DNA of 64,000 bases from Vanilla planifolia (taxonomy: Eukaryota > Streptophyta > Magnoliopsida > Asparagales > Orchidaceae), in assembly GCA_023846275.1 (NCBI GenBank), contig CM043868.1:4669153-4733152 (forward strand), in the 5' to 3' direction. Below, one piece after another: positions 50,335-62,181 of the stretch. The stretch's first letter is position 1. Each line of letters opens with the position of its first letter. Below the pieces are notes generated by a model, which saw nothing but the letters and a program-made list of their open reading frames with translations, searched no databases and was not told where the DNA came from. The position numbers were made by a program, and so were the translations under genes.

Positions 50335-51075
50335 TCCATGGATGGCGGTAGCAAGGACAAGATGCTGGGAGAAAAACTCGAGGACCTTGTCAAACAATGC
50401 AAGCCCTGAAGTTGATATATTTGCAAGTGTTGGTATCAGTGAGGAGGGCTCCTCTATGAGTTATATTGAAGATTGGATTGCACAAAGGGTGTCCTCCCAT
50501 CGGTACTCCACTTAGGGACCTCCTAGGTGCACCAAGAAGGTGAAGTCTTCGGCAAAGTTCAACTAGTTGAGAAGGTTTGTCATTGATCGAGATGAATGGG
50601 GTGGAGAAGAGAGCCCCTTACTCCATGAGTTTAATAGTGTGTGAAGAAGCAAGAGAAAAAGAATCATGGGTTTGCAATTTGGGAGGTAGTTGGAAGTGAT
50701 GACCTCCATGGATGGAGGTAGCAAGGACGAGATGCTGGGAGAAAAACTCGAGGACCTTGGCAAACAATGCAAGCCCTGAAGTTGATATATTTGCAAAGTG
50801 TTGGTACTAGTGAGTAGGGCTCTTCTATGAGTTATATCAAAGTTGGTTTAAGGCACAAAAGGTGTCCTCCCATTGGTACTCCACCTAGGGGCATCCTAGG
50901 TGCACCAAGAAGGTGAAGTCTTTGACAAAATTCAACTAGTGGAGAAGGTTTGTCATTGATCAAGATGAATGGGGTGGAGAAGAGAGCCCCTTACTCCATT
51001 AGTTCAAGAGTGCATGAAGAAGCAAGAGAAAAAGAATTGTTGGTTTTGCAATTTGGGAGGTAGTTGGAAGTGATG
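50335..51075. repeat. About 370-bp tandem duplication
   Basis: Two units (about 50335-50704 and 50705-51075) align closely from catggatgg-ggtagcaagga to gaggtagttggaagtgatgac. They differ by scattered substitutions and one-base indels. No protein is recognised in either. Low divergence suggests a fairly recent duplication. Confidence 0.9.
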
Positions 51076-51301
51076 ACATCTGTTGTTGACCTTGAGCAGC
51101 TTCTCGTGCATCAATGGGTCTATGAGCTTTGGATTGATATGAGTTGGTTAGCCTAATAAAGATGAAGTGTTAAGAAGTTTCCCAAAAAAGATCCATAAAT
51201 GTCTTTGCTTAAGAGAAGAAATTGCTTTTTTTTTGTAAGGGAAGAGGTATATCTTTTATTTCTATGTTGAAAGCATACAAATTGTTGTTTAAGAGATGTG
51301 A

Positions 51302-51571
51302 GGCTTTGTTGGTGTTTTTGATAGTTTTAAATTTTATGGTTGGAAATACTCTTAAGGTGTTTGTTATTTGTAAATATCTTTGTTGGCGTCTATTGCTTAT
51401 ATCCTTTAGAAAAACATCAACTTGTTTGTTGCATATAGCCTTTGACAAAACGTGAAGGTTTTGCTAGAGGATAGAGGTAACAAACACCAACAAATACATT
51501 CACAAGCAATAAGCATCTTTAGAGGATGTCTAATCTTAGGATTTAAAACTATCATAGACATTAACAAAGCC
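51302..51571. repeat. Imperfect inverted repeat (hairpin), arms about 108 bp
   Basis: Arm 51302-51409 pairs imperfectly with arm 51463-51571 around a loop of about 53 bases. Landmarks are ggctttgttggtg against caccaacaaa-type, tgatagttttaaat against atttaaaactatca, and attgcttat against ataagca. Transcribed, it would form a long stem. It may be a foldback transposon remnant. It partly overlaps the end of the chromovirus protease remnant. Confidence 0.75.
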
Positions 51572-51749
51572 TTATATCACTTTAATAATGATCTTTGTGT
51601 CTAAATAACCAATTTTTACTTAAAATCATATCATAATGTGCTTAAGCAAACTACTAAAGGAAACACTAACAATTTAATAGAATTTTTTTTTCATTTCTTA
51701 ATAATTGCCCTTTGAATACACATATATTTTAAACTTGCTTCCATTAAGA

Positions 51750-53209
51750 AGCTTTAATAAAGGATTATTCAATGATTTTAGTTTAATAGGTAAAATGCCT
51801 AACATATGATGAGAAATAAAAGAATGATATGCTCCACAATTAAATTAAATAATAACTAAAAATTCTTGAAAATTTAAAATATCTAAAATTACATTTGTAG
51901 CACGGGGAGTATCTTATTGTAAGATAGCGTAAACTTGGGGTTGATCTTCTCTTCTATAAAATTGACTTCTATCTGCAGTGGTAGAACATGCAAGATAGGC
52001 ACTTCCTCTCCCTTTTCTAATTCCTCCTTCGTTAGAACCACGAGCAAATTATGGAAGTGTTGAGGCTATCTCTGATCATTATATGGATTGATAACAATCC
52101 TTGGCCGTTCAAGTCTTCAAAAAATGAAACATCTCTACCTTCCAAAGTTAAATCAATAGACACATCTGTGAAATCTTTCACATGCTGTGTGCTGAGGTGA
52201 CTTCCAATTGGACATCACATTAAATTTGCTGTTACTTGAACCAGAACTTTACTTGTTGAACTCCAACTCATGAAATCTCCTATCATTCCTTTCATTATCA
52301 TAACTTTTTTTAAAAATAGTGTTCTTGACTCTAATAGATTTCTTTTTTTTTTCCTTACTTTTCTTTTGAGTTTCTAAAGCCAACAAATCATAATCGAGCA
52401 TTCTTGTTTTTTTTTACTATAGTCTGCACAATTTGAAGTTTGAAATGAAATCAATGTAGATTGATTAGCAGCATTTAGACCTCGATGAAGCTAAAAGCCT
52501 CACTTCTCCTCTGGGCTAATAAGATTTGGGGCATGCTTGGCTAATGATGACAATTTTTACTCATAATCAATAATGATCACATCCATTTGTGTTGGAGGCT
52601 GATTCCTCCATTTTCTCCTTTATACTACGAGAGATATACCAATCTTCAAAGTTCTTTTTAATTTCTTTTCAAGAAATCTTCTTCACAGAATGCTCTTTAA
52701 AGTGAATTTTGTGGTGAGACTCACCAAAAGTGTACAACATCATCTAATTTCACCACAATAAGAGACACTCTTTTGTTATCTGAACAAGCCATGCAATTGC
52801 AAATTTTATTCCTTTTCTTTAGCCAACTCCCATTTGTTAATAGATCAGATCACTTTAAAAAATAGGAAAGATGCATTATATCAAATTATTCTACAAATCT
52901 ATTTATTTGATCATCATTCTATTTTACTATTAGAAAGTTGCCTTGAAATAGAAGGCAACTCAATTGGGGTATTGTGATTATTAGACTCTTATTGTAACTC
53001 TCTTTCATGGGTCAAATTCTAAAATTTATTGCTTTTTAAGACTTAGCTTAGTTTTATTTCCTAATCAAACAACTCACATAAACAAATATATAAATTTGTA
53101 ATTAAAAACAACATTTCAAGTAGATTATATAATATAATATGTATGCAGTGCAAGTCTCTTCACTCATAAAAAAACTTTGGCTTAGAAACTTTGGGTTCTG
53201 ATACCGCCT
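51750..53209 (-). mobile_element. Degenerate chromovirus (Ty3/gypsy) leader, gag and protease
   Basis: Internal region of the element whose 5' LTR is 53210-57171. On the minus strand a primer-binding site follows the LTR. The gag at about 52.4-52.7 kb has LSSLAKHAPNLISPEE and IMICWL-type pieces, where chromovirus gags have L-S-x-x-A-P-x-L. At about 51.78-51.83 kb a CGAYHSFISH segment stands where functional proteases have D-S/T-G-A-x-H-S-F-I. Numerous stops are present. RT and integrase are missing, so the element is truncated. Confidence 0.7.
53192..53207 (-). other. Primer-binding site of the chromovirus remnant
   Basis: The minus strand reads GGCGGTATCAGAACCC immediately after the LTR end CATGACA. 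It resembles the TGGTATCAGAGC site complementary to the 3' end of initiator tRNA-Met, used by most plant LTR elements to prime reverse transcription. Confidence 0.75.
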
Positions 53210-56200
53210 TGTCATGCCCTGCATGAATTCATCGCTCGATACTATCTTTACTAGCTTCATTATTGGGACTAATCAAAGTCTTAGAGTAGTTTAAAAACAT
53301 TACCAATCTAACTAAATAAAGAATGTCGAAAAAAATCAACTCTTATTTATTTTTAAACAAATTGTTTTGTAATTTGATAAAAAATACTCATAAAATCCAA
53401 AATTCAAATAGACAAAATTTCTTTTAAAAATATCTATTATTTCATGTATAAATGTTGACATATTACAATACAATACTATATAAATCATAATATACAATAC
53501 TAACATCATAATCAACTCAAAAAATATCCTATAATGATTATAAAAAGCATTATAGCATATAAGTACAAAAAATTTCAACAAAAAGCATATACAATTCATC
53601 TTATATAGCATCACATGCATCCATTATTCAACTGTCTCACCAACACCCTGACAAACTTATCTTATGCATTATTAGGTTCGTTTAGAAAAACTGTCATGCC
53701 TTATAATATAAATAAAAAAATAAGCATAACAAGTTTAGTAGATGACCTGATAGTTATAAATAGACAAACCAATATAAATACAATAAGAGAGATATAATAT
53801 GCTATCAAAGAAAGAGTAGAAAGTGTATGACATCTATGAAATGATTTTATAGAAACATGTCACAGATGTATAATAAGGATAATATGAGATTTTTCTTATG
53901 CATTTGCATACAATTGTTTTTTTGATATAAAATTTCTCTTTCTCATTAGTTTCATGCATATTCTTTATTATATTATTTTACATATTATTCATAATATTTT
54001 TATCATTCTTAGAATATTAGGTCTTGTTTTTTTTCAAATGACCATTATCTTTGGGATAGTCATCCCATCTTATTTGGTATCTTATTATATCATATCTTTA
54101 ATTTCTTAACTGGTTAACACCTAATAATCAATAACTATCTCATATCTATTTTATCTTTGCATCTAGAAAATGATAGTTGTAAGATTTAATATCAATTGTA
54201 TCATATCATATCCATTATTCAAATGTCTCACTAGCCCCCTTACTAACTTATCTCATGCATTATTATGTTTGTTTAGAAAAAAATTGTTATGCCTTACAAT
54301 GCAAGTAGGAGAATAAGCATAACAAGTTTAGTAGATAAACTGATAGTTATAAATAGATAAATCAATATAAATACAATAAGAGAGATATAATATGATATCA
54401 AAGAAAGAATAGAAAGTGTATGATATCTATGAAATGATTTTATAGAAACATGTCACAAAAGTATAATAACGATAATGTGAGATTTTTCTTATGCATTTCC
54501 ATACAATTGTTTTTTTGATATAAAATTTCTCTTTCTCATTAGTTTCATGCATATTTTTTATTATATCGCTTTACATATTATTCATAATATTTTTATCATT
54601 CTTAGAATATTAGGTCTTGTTTTTTTCTAAATGACCATTATCCTTAGGATAGTTATCCTATCTCATTTGACATCTTATCATATCATATCTTTAATTTCTC
54701 AGTTGGTTAACACCCAGTAATCAATAAATATCTCATATCTATTCCATCTTAGTATCTAGAAAGTGATAGTTGTAAGTAAGGTTTAATATCAGTTGTATCA
54801 TATCATATCCTCTTAACTTATCCACATTAGCACCAAGTAAACAACAACTATCTCAATATTTAGCAAACAAATGTTGTAAGATAAGATCATAGAAAAAACT
54901 ATATTTTTTTTATCAATTCATACATATCATATAATAGTATGCTCAATAGGCTTAAATTGTTTCATATTTCTTTATTTCTATATCATTTAATCATATCACA
55001 TGTATTTTATAAGACTCATCTAACTTTTATTATTTCTCTTTTATTTTTCTCTTTACTTGCTTTTATATTATCTTATATCTTTCTTACATCATGCTCATAG
55101 ATATACACAGTTATGCCCATACTTTGACATTTTTTCTTTTATATGCATGTATTGTTATCAATTTTATGTTATGCCACACAGAATGCTAAAACGCATGTTG
55201 ATTGTTTCACAAGTATGCATATGTTGATAATACCATGTTATTTACTCTAGTTCATGCAATGCACGAGATATAGGACAATAGTTATATGCATCACAGGTAT
55301 TTTAGTTTATCTACCTCGATTCTTGGGAATGACTCTTTTATCAATTGTTTCTTGTCTTTTGCTTTCTATACAATTTAAATTGGTCATCTCTATCACATTA
55401 TTCATATTTCTTCTTTTCACAATTTATGCAAATGCTCAGTTTGTTATACATAATCTTCTAAAAGAATCTACAAAATTTTTTCTAAAATTTTGAAACTATA
55501 TGATGAATCCTTTCTTTGAACAAAAGAAGATTCTATGGATATTGGTTTGAAATCTCTCTTATTAGAATCTATTGTAGAGCTTCTTTTAAAGAATTGACTA
55601 TGATAGAGTTGATCCATACATCATATCATGAAAGATGAATAGTATTGGTGTTAGTGTCAACAATGGGTTTAGAAAAGTATCTAGAAGGTTGAATTTTAGA
55701 TATTTGTACCCTATTGAAGGAACCACATCATATATGTTTGGAATAGATTCCATTTGAGAGATTTGAAGGACAATATCTTGTTTTATTTTTCTATATGTAT
55801 CATACTCTTGTCCCCACAGATCATATGTTAGGCTATAGACTGTTTGCCATATGGGACCATCCATTGCCTCCCTGCATGCATTGCATGAGATCCATTATTG
55901 CACAAAGAGGGCCAACGTATGGTACGTTAAGCCCACTTATCATTTGTCCAACACTATAGCAGCCTGATCAGTCGAAAAAGCCTTAGCATGAATGCTTTCA
56001 AATCAAATCAAACGCAAGAAAATATCAAACTGGAGGGTTAAAAAGAATTGAATACTAAACCATACCTTTGACTTGCCAAAAACAAGCATCACTGTTTAGT
56101 AGCCACTAGATTGGACAATAAGGAAGTTTAAGCAACCAAAGACAGTATGTGCAAAACCTTTGACCCATACATACTGATTCTATTCTTGCTTCAATTGATT

Positions 56201-57171
56201 TCGAATTTTCTTCCTTGAGATCTCTCCAAGGACATTGCAGCGGTAGCGTTCAGCTCTTTTCTCACTTTTGCACTCCCTTTCTCCATTGGATAATCATGTC
56301 ACAACAGACTGCAATAGCCTCTTAGGAAAATAAAAACCTCACTTCAGCAAACTATACTCAAATAAGTTCTTACCTCAGAAAATATCAACCTTCCTTTTGT
56401 CTTCAATACAACAGTCTCCAAGCTGCACAACACTAAACTTCTCACTTTCTGGGTCAAAAACTAGTAGCAACTTTAAACAAAATTGAAATCTGGCTTCTTG
56501 TCTCTGATTAAGCACAATTGCCATGATCTCCTTATGGTAACTGCCCAACTAAGGAGAAAAAAACAGTTTTTTCTTTTTTTAAAAGCAACTCATTTTGACT
56601 CTTTATCTCAGGTTAGCAATATTTCTTTCCTTCTTTGAAGCTACAACTCTCAAATATTCCCTTGATTGTGCACCTCTTAGATGTACACCTTTTAGATCTC
56701 ACTGCTAATGTCGCATGCCACTCCTTTCTCTCCACCCGTGGCTTTGACTCATTGTCTACCCTCTTTGGTCAAATGCTTTTGAGGAAAACCTAACAAAGTT
56801 CTCAAAAAGTCAATCTCACGAAGCTCGCCAAGCATCCATAATTCTTCTTTTCTACTTACAACATCAGTTGGGGAAGAAAATAAAAGGTAAACTATTTTTA
56901 ATAAATAAATAATAACTTCATTAATTTTTCAATTTTTAAAAATTTGTAATAAATCCAATTTATTTTTGAAAATTGGGATATACATAATGATGGATTTTTT
57001 GTGATGAGCTGTCCAAAACTATATTCATTAACGAATTTTGAATTACTTTGTCATGTTTGCTTTTTGAAATGTCTCATAATAATATTATTTTATTCTATTA
57101 ATGCAAAGTTTAAAATATTAGATAAAATCAAATTCTTGTATTACTCTTAAAGAAAAATATGGGATATTACA
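53210..57171 (-). repeat. Long 5' LTR of the chromovirus remnant
   Basis: On the minus strand it runs from TGTAATATCCCATA (57171) to GGGCATGACA (53210), directly before the primer-binding site. The ends resemble those of the solo LTRs at 30-35 kb, as does an inner landmark (tttatctacct near 55310). About 4 kb is long but within the range known for Tekay/Del chromoviruses; internal tandem duplication at 53.6-54.8 kb adds length. The outer end at 57171 is less certain than the inner one. The short frame at 55254-55493 is not a gene. Confidence 0.55.
53612..54808. repeat. About 595-bp tandem duplication within the long LTR
   Basis: Unit 1 (53612-54205) and unit 2 (54206-54808) match throughout (ccattattcaa-tgtctcac, taagcataacaagtttagta, gagatataatatg-tatcaaag, gttaacacc). 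A shorter and more diverged third piece follows to about 54885 (ttatccacattagcaccaagt). Such internal subrepeats are common in U3 regions of long plant LTRs. Confidence 0.9.
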
Positions 57172-57502
57172 ATAATAACTTTAAATTTTCTAGGAAAATA
57201 TTATACATTGATAGTAGAATTAATAAATCTTAGAAACTTAAGTTGGTTTAGTATAATTAAATATTTTTTGAGTTATATAATTTTGTAGTCAATAATTTTT
57301 CAAATATTAATTTCAAATAATTTAAATGCGAAACTTCATCAATGCTAGTAATAATAATATCATATAAATAAACAATTGAAAATATTCTAATAAAAAGTTT
57401 AAAGATAATTCATTAATCTAAACTACTCATATAAACTATCTGATGTTTTAAAAATTATCTTAACAATCATCTTTAGGTTGAATCATGATATGGTGGTAAT
57501 CA

Positions 57503-58010
57503 CATTCAAGATAAATCTTTGACAAGCAAAGAATGTATAAATCTCAGAAAATTAACTTATTTTTGTATAATCATGAAATTCTTGATGTTATTTAATTTGT
57601 TTGCTCTCCATTTTCCAAATACTATTTGAATAACTTAAACACAACATCTTGTCAATTTAAAAATGAAAATATAATCTAAATATATAATTGTAAACATGCT
57701 AGTAGAAGGTTTAAAAACAATTCATTAATCTAAACATAACTCACTACTTATAAATCTCATTCAAGATAAATCTTTGACAAGCAATGAATGTATAAATCTT
57801 AGAAAATTAATTTATTTTTGTATAATCATGAAATTCTTGATGTTATTTAATTTGTTTGCTCTCCATTTTCCAAATACTATTTGAATAACTTAAACACAAC
57901 ATCTTGTCAATTAAAAAGGAAAATATAATCTAAATATATAATTGTAAACATGCTAGTAGAAGGTTTAAAAACAATTCATTAATCTAAACGTAACTCACTA
58001 CTTATAAACC
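57503..58010. repeat. 255-bp tandem duplication with a diverged third copy
   Basis: Units 57503-57757 and 57758-58010 are nearly identical (attcaagataaatctttgac, ctctccattttccaaatact, aacatgctagtagaaggttt). A much older related copy can be seen at about 57290-57450 (ctagtaataataatatc, aataaaaagtttaaa). No coding content is recognised. Confidence 0.92.
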
Positions 58011-59189
58011 ATTTGGTTTTTTATATGTTTTTTTCTACACTTATGATTTAGACAATTCCTAATATGTTGATAACCATATTGAAGGTCAATCTTTGAGTTT
58101 TAATTGGTCCTAAAAATACGGTCTAACATATTATTTATCTTGGAATGAGCAGTTAATAATTTTTTATTCATAAGAAGAATTATTATGAACCCTTTTTAGG
58201 GTTTATCCTTCTTTTGGTGTTGATAATGTATAAACTACATAATAATGAATGCTTCTTTAATAAATTTTCTTTGTTTAGAAGATTATCAACCTTTTTTTTT
58301 TAGTTTAGTATGTTTAGTAGGGCTCTTACAATGAGATAAATTAGATAATTAGAAACCCATAATTCGATCAATAGTGTGGTAGATATCTTTAAATGGAGGA
58401 AGCTCATTAGACAGCCCCTCAAGAATAATATATTAAAATTTTTGTGATTTAGTTGGTTTAGAAATCTATATCTCAGATGAAATAGAAGAGTTTTCTTTTA
58501 CATGAATAATAAAAGGAAATAGAAATGTATTTATTAGTAATCTTAAATCTATCTTAATAATCAATTTGTACTTCATAAGTAATTGTAAGAACACTGTGTT
58601 TAGATTTATTAGTATTAGTAATATTAGAAAAAAATATAATTATCATTCCTTATCAAAAAAATAATATATTGAAATTTGTTAATTCATTTAGTATTTTTTA
58701 AATCAATTTCTTAAATGAAATAGAGAATTCTTCTTTTACATGAATAATAAACGGAAACATCACACAATTGTTTATGAGTAATCTTAAATCCAACTTAATC
58801 AATTTGTACATTAGAAATAGTTGTAAGAACATTATGTTCAGAGTTATTACTAATTGGTAACAAATTGTAGAAAATTTTTAAAATTTAACAAAATATCAAG
58901 CATAATTTTTTAAGAGGTGATTGACATAGGGAAAAAACATTAATTTTTATTGATAATTTTTTGAGAAAAATAATTGATAAATTTAAATATAATTTATTTG
59001 AATTCAAATTCATTAAATCAAATATCTTCTTTGTAATTTTTATTTTAACTTATTATTTATATCATTTATATTTAATTTTGAATTTATTATATTTGGTCAT
59101 TTATTTCATTTTTAGGATTGGATTTGTTAATGGATGGATGAATAATTTAGTTTTAGATAACTTATTTGATTGTATCTATTAGCCACATG

Positions 59190-60990
59190 AGCTAATGGAG
59201 GCTCGAAGGTATTTTGATGATAACAAACTAATTGAGTTATGTACTAATAGGTGTGTTACTAATATCATATAAAATTGAAAATATAAAGGACATTATGTTA
59301 TCATATGTAAGTCCTTAGGCTTGTACATTTTCTAATTATTAATAATAATATATATCTATTTAAAAAAGTACTAATTGATCATTTAGTGATTGTAGGCTAT
59401 GCAAGGTAATAGAGATCAAGTGTGCATATTTTGCAATCTTGTAGGAGGAATAAAAAATAAGAGGTTAGTTATATCAAACCAAGATAAGGATTTGTTGATT
59501 CAAGACAAACAAGATGAAATGATCAAGTATAGTTTGGGAAACTTTGTCGGATAGATAAATTAACTTTGCATGTGGCTTAATTGCATGATATTCATAATAC
59601 TTGAAATAAATTCATGCATGATTTTCAAAAATGAATTCACTTATGAAAAAATTATTTTATAAAGTTTTTACTAAATGTGCGATATGTTGCCATAACATAT
59701 AGTGTGTGTAATTTATTGAGTGAGGTATGTTGATCTTATAGATGGTGTATGTTAAAGTATTATGAGCCCCAACGACTAATATACTGTATGCAATTGTTTA
59801 CGTGCAATACGTATGGTTCACTTGGGTAGTGTACGCATGTTTACTGTCAGTGTTTTGAGAGGTATGTAAGAAAACCTAGGATTAATGTATGGTATGCTAT
59901 TTATCAATATATAATATGTTTAGTTTCTTGGACAGCTTATGATAATTAACGAAATCGACGAGCTTGAAAAGTAAAAGACCTAAAACTAAATAATGTATGA
60001 TATTTATTAGTGTTCAATACATTTACTTGATTGGTCAACCTACGCAAGTTAGTGGATCTAACCTAAGACTTGCATAAGGTATGGCATTTTTTGATGTATG
60101 GTATGTATAATTTGATATTGGCTAACTAAATGAAAAATCACAAAAAAAGTATGATATGGTAATTTCTTATGTAGCATACATAGTGCATAAAATATGAATA
60201 ATACAAGGTATATTAATCTTAATGTGCAATATGTGACAGTCAAATTTCAGCGTAACTGGTGGTTGACAGAAACATAATTATAGGTTTTTGATCATTGATT
60301 GTAGCCCAAATGCCATTAAATTGTCTAGAACTCACTAAAGTGCATCCTTTGGATAAAAAATTCTATAAATAGAAAATTAAGTTCTTTATTATTTACACGT
60401 ATCATATGGAACTAAAATTTTGTTGGAGTTTTTATTGGTGAACTAAAAAGTGTTCTTTGAAGGTTTAAAGTGCTAAAATATTATGCATTCATATTTACAT
60501 TCCTTCTAGCTTGTCTTTTAAGTAAGATCAAAACATTATTAATACATCTCATTGCATTCATATTTGAGCCACATGACTCGTTAATTTTAGGATCTGTAAT
60601 CTTTGGTTCTCAAGGAAAGTTGTGCAAGGATCTCTCTTTTTTAGTTGTTTTTTTTTTTTTTGCCTAACTTTGGGATTTAGAGTATGTTGCATTGGTTGTG
60701 TGTGCCTTTTCTGTGAAAATGTTTGATATTATTGGGTTTTGCACCTGGCTATGGAAAAGGAGCGTTCTTGAGTCGTGCTCAAACTAGTTAGTTTGGAGGT
60801 GAATGTAGGCTTTTGGGTTGAGCTGAACACTTAAAAAAATCTTGGTCTCTTTGCTTGTTTACTTGCACTTCTCTTATAGCTTTGCTTTAGATTTTAATAG
60901 CCTGACTCTTTTCTTTATGTGGCTTAAGGTTCTTTTGGATTTGCAAAAGAGAATTTGCTTGTTTGAAATGGTTTTCTAACACACTATCCT
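59190..60990 (+). repeat. LTR-like sequence with U3 subrepeats and TATA box
   Basis: After a gatgataacaaac opening, the stretch 59680-60240 has repeated variants of GTATGGTATG and TATAATATGTTTAGTT. A tataaatag box follows at 60364-60372, then a leader and a tail ending in tcctccttggg. The layout equals that of the fragments at 3.1-4.2 kb and 32.2-33.1 kb. The tail resembles the conserved U5 ends of plant Copia SIRE-type LTRs. Coding parts are absent. Family assignment is an inference. Confidence 0.45.
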
Positions 60991-61805
60991 CCTTGGGACT
61001 TTCGTGTCTAAGGGGCTATTTGTTACAATGCCACCATTATTTGATAAAATCCCCTTTGCTTTTTGGAAGTTGATGATGTCTAGATTTCTTCAATTTATTG
61101 ATTTTAAAACGTAGAATATGATTCAAAGCAGTTAAACTTTGCCCATATATTTTGTAGAGGTTAGTATGATTGAGAAGCCTTTAGCAGTGGACTCCACTAA
61201 AAAATTTTTGTGATAGAATTTAATGCAAAGTCTATTATTTGTCTTTATTGTGCTTTTACTCATAATGATTACTTGAATATATGCATGCTCAATATTGGTA
61301 AAGAAATATGGGATAAATTGATCATTATTTATAAGGGAATGAATGGGGTATAGGAATCCTATATTAACATTTTCACTCATAAGTTTGAATTTTTTATGTG
61401 AAAATTGGTGAAAGTGTTTTGGACATGAATAGATTTATGATAATGGACTTTACTCGATTGAGAAAACATTTATTACGAATTGGTAAGTAAAAGTTTTAGA
61501 TGTATCCCTAAGGATTGGTATGTGAAGATAATGAACATCATAGAGGCTAAGGACTTGAGTACCTATTCTTTGAACTATGGCAAATGAGTGTTCTTGAGTG
61601 TTCTTAAACTAGCTAGTTTGGGGGTGGATGTGAGCTCTTTGGTTGAGCCGAACAATCTAAAAAATCTTGGTCTCGTCTTTTTACATGCACTTCTCATAAA
61701 ATGTTGTCTTAGTTTTTAATATCTTCACTCTTATCTTTATTTGGCTTGAGGTTTTTGTGGATTTGCAAATGACTTTTTACTTGCTTGAAATATTTTCTGA
61801 AAATC
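60749..61805. repeat. Direct repeat of about 230 bp, units about 826 bp apart
   Basis: The segments 60749-60985 and 61575-61805 match over ctatgg-aa, gttcttgagt, aaactag-tagtttgg, gttgagc-gaaca, aaatcttggtctc and ttacttgcacttctc-like words. The second is followed by ttcactccccttcttgg. They look like two copies of an LTR U5 end in the same direction. Confidence 0.75.
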
Positions 61806-62004
61806 TGCATATCCAGTTCACTCCCCTTCTTGGTTTGCTGCAGATCTAACAATATCTTTTATGATTTAATGGTTTAAATAAATCATGAAGATATAATAAG
61901 TTATGATTTTAGTTTGAAATTTGAAGTTTGGATCTACATTTGCTTATGTTCATCAATAAAGGTAGACTTGGTTGATTATCAAATTATGCCTAAGCTTAAT
62001 TTTC

Positions 62005-62181
62005 ACCTTGGTTTGGTAGTGGTCAATCTTGAAAGGTTGATTTGGTGGTGACCAACCAATTATCTTATTCTCCTTAGTTTGTTAGTGACCAAACTTGGAA
62101 GAGATGTTTGGTGGTGTCTAAATAATTACCTTCCTTTCCTTTTCTCCTTGGTTTGGTAGTGGCCAATCTTAGAAGATTGGT
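62005..62181. repeat. Imperfect minisatellite, about 70-bp period, 2.5 units
   Basis: Three successive occurrences of cctt-gtttg-tagtg-ccaa-ctt followed by aagattgg or aggttgatttggtggtg, starting near 62005, 62072 and 62145. Units differ by substitutions and small indels. Confidence 0.8.

Noticed and set aside
55254..55493. 79-codon hydrophobic frame that looks like a small membrane protein
   Set aside because: It lies within the long chromovirus LTR. AT-rich sequence often yields hydrophobic frames, and there is no supporting similarity.
58961..59182. 73-codon Phe/Ile/Leu-rich frame
   Set aside because: Composition reflects AT-rich DNA. No motif, splice context or homologue is recognised.
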